A DNA stretch of 64,000 nt, from NCBI GenBank assembly GCA_947626775.1, contig CANQTL010000002.1, forward strand, positions 124,001 to 188,000. The letters are read 5' to 3'. The position numbers were made by a program, and so were the translations under genes. Below, in pieces: positions 18,062 to 26,143 of the stretch. Within the stretch, counting starts at the first letter, position 1; the number at the start of each line of letters is the position of its first letter. Origin of the DNA: an uncultured Lachnospiraceae bacterium (GTDB lineage Bacteria; Bacillota; Clostridia; Lachnospirales; Lachnospiraceae). The notes beneath the pieces are model-generated. The model saw only the letters and a list, made by a program, of their open reading frames with translations, had not been told where the DNA came from and made no database searches.

Positions 18062-19003
18062 CTAACGGCGCAGCGCCCTCACCGCCGCTCCATGAACTCT
18101 GCGCAGCCATCCGCTGCAGGCAAGTTTCGCACGCCTCCACGCGACGCCAAGCCTGCCGATCCGGGGGGCAATCAGAAAATCATACTCGTCCTGGTGCTCC
18201 CGCAGATACGCCGGATAACTCTCGTCAATCGGCACCCGGACAAACCGGCAGTCACGATCGAAGATATCCTCCCCGCACAGCAGCCTGTCTACCGCCTCCC
18301 GCAGATATCTGGCACTGTTGTACTCCTGATGCGCCGCCGCCTGCACTTTGACGCCGACGCGCTTCGACACGTCTCTCTCCCCGTCGCCGCCCATATAGCC
18401 GAAATGCCAGCCGCCATCCGCGATCCGCACGCTGCGCGGATCGTCCGGCGAAACCTCGCGGAGGTATACGATACCCTCCCGCGGCAGATTCGCAAAGCTG
18501 CAGATCTTCGTCCCCAGCCACTGTTTCTTTTCTACACCGGCAAATTCTCCCGTGACGGAGAGCAGATTGCCCGAGACTTCCTCCATATTCAGGAAACAAT
18601 AGAACATCCTCTGTGCCAGATGATAAATCTTATCCCTGTCAAATCCCTTCAGAATCTCCGTCAGCGCCCTAGGATTCGGGATCTCGTCCACATCGCCAAA
18701 GATGATGATATCGTCCGGCCCGCAGTCCGCAAGGCCGCGTATCAGCTGGTTTTTCTGGTACTTGTCCCTCTCGTGCGTCGTCACGCCTTCTGTCGGCGAA
18801 TCCTCTACCGGCACATAGACGATCTTGTCGGCAAACTCCGCGAACATTTCCCGGCGCCCGGCAAAAATCATCTCTTTCGCCTCGCCGGAGAAAGTCACCG
18901 ACGCCTCCTCCAGCACGAATTTATCTACATAAGGCGACAGAATCTGCATTCGCAGCTTCAGAATGTCCAGTTCGTTAAAAAAGGGAATACAGTCGTATAT
19001 CAT
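18062..19003 (-). CDS. Family 17 glycosyltransferase
   Basis: 313 residues. The opening MIYDCIPFFNELDIL and the GDVDEIP motif at 103-109 are strong matches to GT17, the family of animal beta-1,4-mannosyl-glycoprotein N-acetylglucosaminyltransferase (MGAT3) that also occurs in bacterial glycan clusters. The acidic GDVDEIP cluster probably coordinates metal and donor. The start at 19003 overlaps the DUF5672 stop by four bases. A role as a GlcNAc-type transferase is suggested by the family, but the bacterial substrate is unknown. Confidence 0.85.
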   Translation of the reverse strand: MIYDCIPFFNELDILKLRMQILSPYVDKFVLEEASVTFSGEAKEMIFAGRREMFAEFADKIVYVPVEDSPTEGVTTHERDKYQKNQLIRGLADCGPDDIIIFGDVDEIPNPRALTEILKGFDRDKIYHLAQRMFYCFLNMEEVSGNLLSVTGEFAGVEKKQWLGTKICSFANLPREGIVYLREVSPDDPRSVRIADGGWHFGYMGGDGERDVSKRVGVKVQAAAHQEYNSARYLREAVDRLLCGEDIFDRDCRFVRVPIDESYPAYLREHQDEYDFLIAPRIGRLGVAWRRAKLACSGWLRRVHGAAVRALRR

Positions 19004-19758
19004 GCCTTGTTCTTCCACCTCCGCCAGAACAGAAAAGGCCGGATACAGTCCTTAACCCTCTGCCATCTGACCTTCCACGGATTCACAAACTGTGGATACT
19101 GCGCGTTCCTGCCGCGCCACTTGTGAAAGACAAATGGGTGCTCCACGTCCATGATCTCCGGAATCATATGTTCATGTCCGAAATATCTGGCCACTTCAAT
19201 CGGGGCGAACTTCATGCCGGCTTCCTCGATCCTGTTCTTATATTTACAGCACAAAAATACATCCTCGTTGTAAGAGCCATCCTCCAGCCGTTCCCATGGC
19301 AGCCCGGCCTGCGCCGGGAAATCCAGCAGTCTTTTGCTGCGCAGGGAGACGCTGTTGCCCACCCGGCACACCTCGCCCCTGGAGTCATAATAGGCATGTT
19401 CTTCGCTTGGCATAGGCCAGGGGGAGCCGATGTAATCATAATCCAAAAAACCGTCGTTCCAGCTCTCCGGATGCACCACGAAGCCGTCCGCGTGAACGAG
19501 CAACACATAGTCCGTGCGAATGTGTTTCCCCAGCTCATAGACCATCTTATAGTTGAACTTATCAATATTGTCCAGTTTCGACGTGTGAGAATAGCGTATG
19601 GCGCGCGGCAGAGTGAACGGACGCCTGTGGGTGACCAGCACCGCGTCGCCGAACTCAATTCCCCGCATACTGTACTGCATGGCCTTGATCGTCTCATAGA
19701 GATCCACGCTCGTCATCGCCGCCAGCGTGACGTTCGGCAGCTTTATTTTCTCAGACAT
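19000..19758 (-). CDS. DUF5672 family putative glycosyltransferase
   Basis: 252 residues. The DYVLLVHADGFV segment, followed by YDYIGSPWP and a GNSVSLRSKRLL region, is characteristic of DUF5672, a family found in surface-glycan clusters with a GT-A-like layout (HADG as the DXD-like metal site). AAGGAG lies eight bases before the ATG. The gene overlaps the upstream DUF6056 gene by 16 bases and the GT17 gene by four, so the three are coupled. The enzymatic activity of the family is unproven to my knowledge; transferase is an inference from fold-like motifs and context. Confidence 0.8.
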   Translation of the reverse strand: MSEKIKLPNVTLAAMTSVDLYETIKAMQYSMRGIEFGDAVLVTHRRPFTLPRAIRYSHTSKLDNIDKFNYKMVYELGKHIRTDYVLLVHADGFVVHPESWNDGFLDYDYIGSPWPMPSEEHAYYDSRGEVCRVGNSVSLRSKRLLDFPAQAGLPWERLEDGSYNEDVFLCCKYKNRIEEAGMKFAPIEVARYFGHEHMIPEIMDVEHPFVFHKWRGRNAQYPQFVNPWKVRWQRVKDCIRPFLFWRRWKNKA

Positions 19759-21302
19759 CTCACATACTCCTTATGATAATACCGCGCGACGGCCAGATTG
19801 AGCCAGTTTTCTCCGTCCTCCGACAAATCTTCAAAATCGAACAGCGCCGGCCTGGCAGAGTAGGGTTCTATCTCCACGCCCGGTATCGCGTCGTCCTCAT
19901 ACAGCTCATGCCGCTCCATGGCCTCCGCATAGAACGTCTGCGCCTCCCCGTTTACCAGAGAGCGCAGCGCCGAGACGCTTGTATAAGTATTCTTGTCCGC
20001 CGTGAAAATCCACACCAGGAGCGCCAGACAGGCGCACACCGCCGTCATTCTCATGCCCGCTCTCTCCAGAAACAGACCGAACGCTTCCCCCGCCCCGTCT
20101 CCCGCTGTCCTGTGCGAAAAATATCCAAGCCAGTAAGTCGTTGCCATAACAAGGCACAGATAGTAGACCATCTGGATGATATTGTCCACTCTGGACATCC
20201 CGACCATTCCCACCGCATAGAGCGTCGGCGTGAACATCGCCGCCAGCAGGCACAGGCACCCCAGCGTCACCAGGACGGGATGGTCGAATTTTCGTTCCGA
20301 TCGTTTCGCCATCCTCCAGAACACGGGAAGCAGCAGCAGCCACACCAGTATCACAAAGGCCGGCGTCCAGCGAATGATAAACACGCCGGCGTGATAGAAA
20401 GAGAGCAGCACGGACAGCGCCGCCGAGTAGCCCACATCCGTATCCAGCGCTCCCCGCTTCGCATTGCCCGGCGCCACAACGTTAATCAGAAAACCGATAC
20501 TCCCCGTCACGAACGGGAGCGCCGCCGCCGCGATTTTCCTGCGGTTTGCCGCAATCATACAGACTACGAGAAAGGCCGTCACGATCTCCGCCTGCAGCCC
20601 GGTAATCAGATTGCCGCCCCCGACGACTGCCGCCAGAATCGCAGCCGCAGCGCTGCACAGGATCTCCTGCGGACGCTTCTCTGCCCGCAGCCCGGCCAGG
20701 AGAGCCGTCAAGGCAAAAAACCAGAGGGATTGCATCAGAATATAGTGTGTCGACCCGTTGTACCAGTAAATACCCTCAAAGGGAGCCTCCATGACCTGAT
20801 AAAACATAAACAGGAGCACAAACATCACAAAAGCGCCGCCCGCGCGTTCCAGTCCCATCCACCGGCACAGAATATGCCTGCCGAGCACGAAAACGGACGA
20901 CGCGAACATACCGATCATCAGGACAGGAACAATCCACGCGGCGTCATACCGAAAATTCATCGGGCACATTCCCATCAGGAAACAGGAGATATAAGTTCCC
21001 TGCCACTCCCGGTAGAACTCTGTATTCTGGCGCCAGGCGGCCTGCACAGACTGAAGGAAAGAGCCTGTGGCCAGCCAGGTATCATGGATCTGTCTGCCGT
21101 AATCGTAATCGTCGATACACATCACATTGTATCTGCCGAGAAGCAGAAGCGGGAGCAGCGACAGCACGAACAAAACGCCCGCGCACACCGCCGCTCTCTG
21201 CATTGAAATCTCATCCAGGCGCGCAGACAGCCCTTCCCTCCATATGATCGACCGCCGTCGCATTTTATCTGTCGTCTTATCTTCCATAAAACACCATCTC
21301 AT
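19743..21302 (-). CDS. DUF6056 polytopic membrane protein (GT-C-like)
   Basis: 519 residues with about 11 membrane segments. The DD pair at 64-65 in the first external loop and WQGT at 100-103 define the DUF6056 pattern. The acidic pair just after the first helix resembles the catalytic site of GT-C enzymes that use polyprenyl-phosphate sugars on the outer face of the membrane. A C-terminal soluble tail follows the last helix. The ATG at 21302 overlaps the previous stop by four bases; a second ATG at 21287 is possible. A paralogue lies at 33501-34967. Function is inferred, not established. Confidence 0.75.
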   Translation of the reverse strand: MRWCFMEDKTTDKMRRRSIIWREGLSARLDEISMQRAAVCAGVLFVLSLLPLLLLGRYNVMCIDDYDYGRQIHDTWLATGSFLQSVQAAWRQNTEFYREWQGTYISCFLMGMCPMNFRYDAAWIVPVLMIGMFASSVFVLGRHILCRWMGLERAGGAFVMFVLLFMFYQVMEAPFEGIYWYNGSTHYILMQSLWFFALTALLAGLRAEKRPQEILCSAAAAILAAVVGGGNLITGLQAEIVTAFLVVCMIAANRRKIAAAALPFVTGSIGFLINVVAPGNAKRGALDTDVGYSAALSVLLSFYHAGVFIIRWTPAFVILVWLLLLPVFWRMAKRSERKFDHPVLVTLGCLCLLAAMFTPTLYAVGMVGMSRVDNIIQMVYYLCLVMATTYWLGYFSHRTAGDGAGEAFGLFLERAGMRMTAVCACLALLVWIFTADKNTYTSVSALRSLVNGEAQTFYAEAMERHELYEDDAIPGVEIEPYSARPALFDFEDLSEDGENWLNLAVARYYHKEYVRCLRK

Positions 21303-22336
21303 CCCGCTCTTTTCACAAGCCGGCGCACACGTCTCGCCACGCCGCGGCCAATCTTGCAGACATATGCATATTTATAGTAGAGCCAGGCGTGCGCCCTCAT
21401 CAGCCCAAGCCTCACGCCGTGCGGCGGCACATTGACACGGGCGTATCTGCGGGACTTTTTCTTATACGCCGCAAGCTCTTCCCTGCACTCCTGCGCGGTG
21501 AATACTCTTCCCTTTCTGTCCATATAGTGAAACAGACTGTAGATATTCTGCTCCGACGCCCAGTAACCGTCGGACACATTATGTCTGGCCCAGTATTTCG
21601 GCGCCAGAACATACTGCACCGTATCGCTGGTAAACGCCGGAAAATACGCAAACGAAGAGTTTGCCAGCAGAAGATACCTCGCGTTTTTCAGGATACTGTA
21701 ATCTTTGGCCAGATCAAAATTGTAAGCCGGTATCCCCGGCAGGAGTTTCCCGGCCTCCTTCACATCGTTTGTGATGATCATGAACTCCATGGCCGGATTG
21801 ATCTTCCGCATCTGCTTCATACCCATAAGCCAGTATTTCTTCCGCAGAAACAGCTCCGGAGAACCCATATAGTCGGTACATCTCAAGTGCAGGATACAGA
21901 GATTGTCCCGGCTGTATTCTCTGCAGTCATACTCCGGCTTTACCCTGAGCCACTCCCTGATCTCATCTCTATGCGAGATAAAATAATCTTCCGACTGCAG
22001 ATTACCGTAAATCAGCGTATTATCCTCAACGGCAGAGAGATTCTCGTCGCTTCCCGTCACATAGACGCCATGGGTAAGATCATGCTTTGAATTTCCCGCA
22101 AAAAGGCGCGTTTCCTTCTCATAAAAAACAGACCGGTAATCCTCTTTGCGCGACGGCGTCCCCATATCCAGATCCATAAAATACAGCCCGCAGTCACTGT
22201 GCATATTGTTGGCAAAATGTTCCGGATCAAGCACGCTGAAACGATATCCTTTATCCAGCGCAAGGCATCTGACCGTAACATAGAAAAACAATTGGTTCCC
22301 AAGCCCAAAACCGGCCTGCGTCTCTACTCCTATCAT
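21299..22336 (-). CDS. Divergent GT11-like fucosyltransferase family protein
   Basis: 345 residues. GFGLGNQLFFY near 9-19 matches the GT11 N-terminal signature. The second signature is HLRCTDY at 150-156 in place of HxRRGDY: the second Arg is Cys and Gly is Thr. A C-terminal basic tail rich in Arg and Tyr probably attaches it to the membrane. The gene lies immediately after the ABC exporter with a 4-bp overlap. The donor may still be GDP-fucose, but the altered motif makes a different GDP-sugar or acceptor possible. Confidence 0.75.
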   Translation of the reverse strand: MIGVETQAGFGLGNQLFFYVTVRCLALDKGYRFSVLDPEHFANNMHSDCGLYFMDLDMGTPSRKEDYRSVFYEKETRLFAGNSKHDLTHGVYVTGSDENLSAVEDNTLIYGNLQSEDYFISHRDEIREWLRVKPEYDCREYSRDNLCILHLRCTDYMGSPELFLRKKYWLMGMKQMRKINPAMEFMIITNDVKEAGKLLPGIPAYNFDLAKDYSILKNARYLLLANSSFAYFPAFTSDTVQYVLAPKYWARHNVSDGYWASEQNIYSLFHYMDRKGRVFTAQECREELAAYKKKSRRYARVNVPPHGVRLGLMRAHAWLYYKYAYVCKIGRGVARRVRRLVKRAG

Positions 22337-24132
22337 GCCAGCGTCGTCTCCACAATTTTCTCATTCTCCACCTTGTAGATCACATCGCACTTGGCAATCG
22401 TGTTCAGGCGGTGGGCGATAATCACCATCGTCTTCCTGCCGTGAAAACTGTTGATCGCATCCATAACAGCCTTCTCCGTATCCGTGTCGAGCGCCGAGGT
22501 CGCCTCGTCGAAAACCAGAATCTCCGGATCGTGATAGAGCGCTCTGGCAATGCCAAGCCTCTGTCTCTGGCCGCCGGAAATGCGCACGCCCCTGTCGCCT
22601 ATCGTGGTATCCAGTCCTTCCGGCAGTTCCTCCACGAATTCCTTTAACTGCGCTTCTTCCAGAACCTCCCAGATGCGCCTGTCGTCTATCTTCTCCGCAT
22701 CGATGCCGAAAGCGATATTGTCGCGGATCGACTCGTCGATCAGATAAATCGACTGCGGAATATAGCCGATTCCGGCAAGCCATGCCGGATAATTTTCAAA
22801 GATGCTCACGCCGTCACAGGTGATCGTTCCCTCCTGCGCGCGCAAGAGCCCCAGCAGAATGTCCACAATCGTAGATTTTCCCGCTCCGGAAGGCCCCATG
22901 ATTCCCACGGACTGCCCCTTTTTCACTTCCATATGCGCGTCGGTGAAGATGTTCTTCACCGTATTGGGATAGGCGTACGTGATGTGATCAAGCACGATCC
23001 TGTCGCGCAGTTCCAGTTTTGGCGATTCCGCTTTTACCGTGCCGGTCAGACCCGTCACACTGCCGTTGACGTCCATCTTCATGCTCTCGTTCAGATTCTC
23101 GTACAGATAATCCAGACAGGGCTGTGCGTAGGCAATCTCGGACAGATAGGTGTTGATGCGGTTCGTTCCCGGCATAATCCGGATTGCCGCCACCGCAAAA
23201 GCGCTCAGCTGCGGCGCAAGCACGGTGACGTCGCCGCCCCGCACCATATACAGCATGATAAAGAGCAGCATCGCCGCCATGAAGATCGTCTCGATCAGAA
23301 GTCTCGGCAGATTGTTGAGCACAGCATAATTGCGCGCCACATTCGCGCCGACCGCGCCGCTCTCATAATAATTCCGCACGAAAAATTCTTCCCGGTGCAG
23401 CACTTTCACATCCTTCAGCCCGTAGATGGACTGGATGCGCCACTTGGCGATTCGCGACTGTATCATCTGATTCTTATGCCCGATCCGGTTCAGGCGGGGC
23501 TTTAAGACCTTCGTGATCACGAGAGTCATCCCCAAAAAGATGATGACAATGAAAACGCTCATCACCGGGCTCACCACGACAAGCATAATGCTCAGGGACG
23601 CCGCGACCACGATCTCCGTCACCATCTGTATCATCACCAGAATCAGCTGAAAGGCGTTTGGAATATCGCTGTCCGTCAGGCGGAATACCGTCGGGATATC
23701 CGCTCCCAGATACTCCTCGTAAGGCCTGTTTAAGAACTCTCTCATAACCCGGCTGATCATCCGGTTCCTGTTTCTGGTCACAAACGTATTCTGCACATAG
23801 ATCTGGAACACAAAATAAGCGTTTTTGATCACATACAGCGCGATCATCCCGCCAAGCATCAGCATGATGAGCTGCCTGCTCGTCTGAATATGCAGAAAAG
23901 AGACGACGCGCGCCACCAGCGCGTTGTCCATGATCGACTGCGGATCCATGATCACTCCCACCACAGGCAGGATCATGGAAACGCCCAGCGTCTCCAAAAG
24001 ACCGCCGATCAGTATGAGCACACCCAGCCCGATCAGCTGGCGTTTCTGTTTCCTGTCAAAAAGATAACCCGCTTTATGGAGCAGCGTGATCTTTTTCTCC
24101 TGCGTCTCTTCCCCCGCCGTCCGTCTGTTCAT
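22333..24132 (-). CDS. ABC exporter, MsbA/PglK-like (permease-ATPase fusion)
   Basis: 599 residues. Six membrane helices in the first ~330 residues are followed by a nucleotide-binding domain with Walker A GPSGAGKS at 413-420, signature ISGGQ at 518-522, Walker B ILVFDE at 538-543 and an AHR switch at 573-575. The layout matches lipid-linked oligosaccharide flippases such as PglK and lipid A flippase MsbA. Setting among fucosyltransferase, GT2 and AsnB genes favours a lipid-linked glycan flippase over a drug exporter. The start at 24132 overlaps the GT11 gene by four bases. It offers an export route separate from Wzx. Confidence 0.88.
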   Translation of the reverse strand: MNRRTAGEETQEKKITLLHKAGYLFDRKQKRQLIGLGVLILIGGLLETLGVSMILPVVGVIMDPQSIMDNALVARVVSFLHIQTSRQLIMLMLGGMIALYVIKNAYFVFQIYVQNTFVTRNRNRMISRVMREFLNRPYEEYLGADIPTVFRLTDSDIPNAFQLILVMIQMVTEIVVAASLSIMLVVVSPVMSVFIVIIFLGMTLVITKVLKPRLNRIGHKNQMIQSRIAKWRIQSIYGLKDVKVLHREEFFVRNYYESGAVGANVARNYAVLNNLPRLLIETIFMAAMLLFIMLYMVRGGDVTVLAPQLSAFAVAAIRIMPGTNRINTYLSEIAYAQPCLDYLYENLNESMKMDVNGSVTGLTGTVKAESPKLELRDRIVLDHITYAYPNTVKNIFTDAHMEVKKGQSVGIMGPSGAGKSTIVDILLGLLRAQEGTITCDGVSIFENYPAWLAGIGYIPQSIYLIDESIRDNIAFGIDAEKIDDRRIWEVLEEAQLKEFVEELPEGLDTTIGDRGVRISGGQRQRLGIARALYHDPEILVFDEATSALDTDTEKAVMDAINSFHGRKTMVIIAHRLNTIAKCDVIYKVENEKIVETTLA

Positions 24133-25064
24133 AGATCCGATCCTTTCACACGCAGCATATCCTGTCGGTAAATGTCCTCGCAGTCCCATCCGTTCAGCCA
24201 CCGGTCGGGCGCAAGAATCATCCTGCCTTCGTGCCGATTCAAATAAGACGCCCACCAGCTGAAGCTGCTGTTCGCCAATATATTATGCCTGCATCTGCTC
24301 ATCAGGACAAACTCCGCATAGTCGCTGCTTCCGTCTCCGCCCGGCTCCACGATCTCCACCCGCTCAGCCAGTTCGCCCTCCTCCGTCCCGGAAGCGCCGT
24401 CAGCCGCCTGGGTCAGCCGCTCCCGGATCCACGCCTTGTCATTCGTAAACAGATAGAAACGGCAGTCGGGATGTTCCCGCTTCATGCGGCGCATCGCTTC
24501 CCTGTAATAGGCTGCCGTACAGATCCCCCCGTATAGTTTTCTTCCCGCCGGCAGGAGATAATCGCCTCTGCGGATATGCACGCCGACCGACTCCGTACCG
24601 GCGAGCCGCTCAAGCCAGACCTCCATACCGTCTGCCATGCCGTTTTCCCTGAGACGGTCCAGCAGCTTCTCCGTGTCATAGACCCGCCTGATCTGTTCCG
24701 CCACCGGCGCGAAGTACTTCTCCGTCTGCCAATATCCTTCCAGATAGATATCGTCCCAGGTCATGATCTCAGGATGGTACCGCTTGTCCTCCTCGAAGTA
24801 GGCCCTTTTTTTCCGTCCGCACAGTTTCCTGCGCACCCTGCTCCACGGCAGCATGGAAGAATCCAGCATCTGTATCATCTCCCTGCGGTCGGGCTTCTCA
24901 TACGTGATTCCGAACATTTCCAGCGCCGGATCCCTTTTCTCATCCTCCGCAAATCCCGTCACGTCATCGATCTTGACTTCCCTGCCGAGATGTTTCAGTT
25001 GTAGAGCGAGCGCGTACTGAAACATCTGGTTGCCCAGCCCGCCCGAAAGCTGTATAATGATCAT
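24129..25064 (-). CDS. Alpha-1,2-fucosyltransferase-like (GT11)
   Basis: 311 residues. SGGLGNQMFQYA near 7-18 and HIRRGDY at 163-169 are textbook GT11 motifs. A C-terminal SWWASYL segment with Arg and Asp contacts is also typical. The start at 25064 gives a 4-bp overlap with the GT2 gene and lacks the unrelated extension of the longer frame. It probably adds alpha-1,2-fucose to the lipid-linked unit that the adjacent ABC protein exports. It is the third GT11-type protein in the window, together with 12218-13144 and 21299-22336. Confidence 0.9.
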   Translation of the reverse strand: MIIIQLSGGLGNQMFQYALALQLKHLGREVKIDDVTGFAEDEKRDPALEMFGITYEKPDRREMIQMLDSSMLPWSRVRRKLCGRKKRAYFEEDKRYHPEIMTWDDIYLEGYWQTEKYFAPVAEQIRRVYDTEKLLDRLRENGMADGMEVWLERLAGTESVGVHIRRGDYLLPAGRKLYGGICTAAYYREAMRRMKREHPDCRFYLFTNDKAWIRERLTQAADGASGTEEGELAERVEIVEPGGDGSSDYAEFVLMSRCRHNILANSSFSWWASYLNRHEGRMILAPDRWLNGWDCEDIYRQDMLRVKGSDL

Positions 25065-26140
25065 TTTTTCAGGATTCCCTTGATTTTTGCCTTGAGCGGA
25101 ATCATCCACCGCTCTTCCATACGGACCCTGCGGCTGTAACGCGCCGGAGACTTTAAGAACAGTTTCATTTTCCTATAGTCCCGCGGATCGGCCGCCGGAC
25201 AGGTGAAGGCTTTTTCATAACGGCTGCTGTCTTTTCGTATGATCTGCGTAAGTTTTTCGAGGAACTCTGCCTTTTCCTCACTCTGTGACCGCTCGGTCAG
25301 ACTGTAAAATAACAGAAGCCTCTTATAAAAAAAATAATCATGAATTTCCGCGAGATCCCGTCTTCCCATCTTCTCGAGAAACGCCGTCTTCTCATAGTAG
25401 GCGGGAATCTGATCCGTGAAAGTGCGCGAATTGATCCGGGCATTCATGATGCTTCCCTCTCTGTCTATTATATAGTTATAATAGGCGGTGTCAAGGTAAA
25501 TGCAACGCTTCACGCGGCTCAGAGCCACGGTGGTGAACATGATGTCCTCGTACCATCTGCCCGTGGGAAACGTGAGTCCGTCGAGGATCTCCCTCCGGTA
25601 TAATTTGTTCCATGCGGCATTCTGAATCGCGTACTCCTCCGTCTCCCGCACATATTGTTCCAATGCCTCCTGCCCTTCAAAGACCACTGCCCGGTCCACA
25701 GACCCGTCGTCGGTGTGGTCCCTGTATATCTGCCGGTAACGGCAGACCGCCGCATCCGCCCGCCGCTCTTTCAGCGCGCTCAGCATATCCTCATACATCC
25801 GGGCGTCAATCCAGTCGTCGCCGTCCACAAAAGCGATATAATCTCCTCTCGCCTGCGCAAGTCCGGCGTTCCGGGCATCAGACAAACCGCCGTTCTCTTT
25901 ATGGATCACGCGCACGCGCCCGTCTCTGGAGGCGATCCTGTCGCAGAGCGCGCCCGTGCCGTCCGTCGAACCGTCGTCCACCACCAGGATTTCCAGATTG
26001 CGGTAGGACTGTCCGCAGACGGAGGCGACGCCCCTCTCGATATATTCCGCGATATTATACGCGGCTATAACGATTGATATTAAATCCTCCTGCCCGCAGA
26101 CAGCTTCCACGGAAGGCCGATACCCCTCTAAAATCTCCAT
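25061..26140 (-). CDS. Family 2 glycosyltransferase
   Basis: 359 residues. SIVIAAYN near 22-29, a GGLSDARN loop and DGDD at 106-109 identify a GT2 GT-A domain of about 230 residues. The C-terminal part is helical and basic and may dock on the membrane. It follows the AsnB-type gene by three bases, with GGTGAAGT upstream of the ATG, and overlaps the GT11 gene by four bases. It is part of the block B assembly line; substrate not predictable. Confidence 0.87.
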   Translation of the reverse strand: MEILEGYRPSVEAVCGQEDLISIVIAAYNIAEYIERGVASVCGQSYRNLEILVVDDGSTDGTGALCDRIASRDGRVRVIHKENGGLSDARNAGLAQARGDYIAFVDGDDWIDARMYEDMLSALKERRADAAVCRYRQIYRDHTDDGSVDRAVVFEGQEALEQYVRETEEYAIQNAAWNKLYRREILDGLTFPTGRWYEDIMFTTVALSRVKRCIYLDTAYYNYIIDREGSIMNARINSRTFTDQIPAYYEKTAFLEKMGRRDLAEIHDYFFYKRLLLFYSLTERSQSEEKAEFLEKLTQIIRKDSSRYEKAFTCPAADPRDYRKMKLFLKSPARYSRRVRMEERWMIPLKAKIKGILKK

Positions 26141-26143
26141 ACT

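Noticed and set aside
22333-24132. Multidrug ABC exporter
   Set aside because: The motifs alone would allow it, but overlaps with glycosyltransferase genes on both sides favour a lipid-linked glycan flippase.
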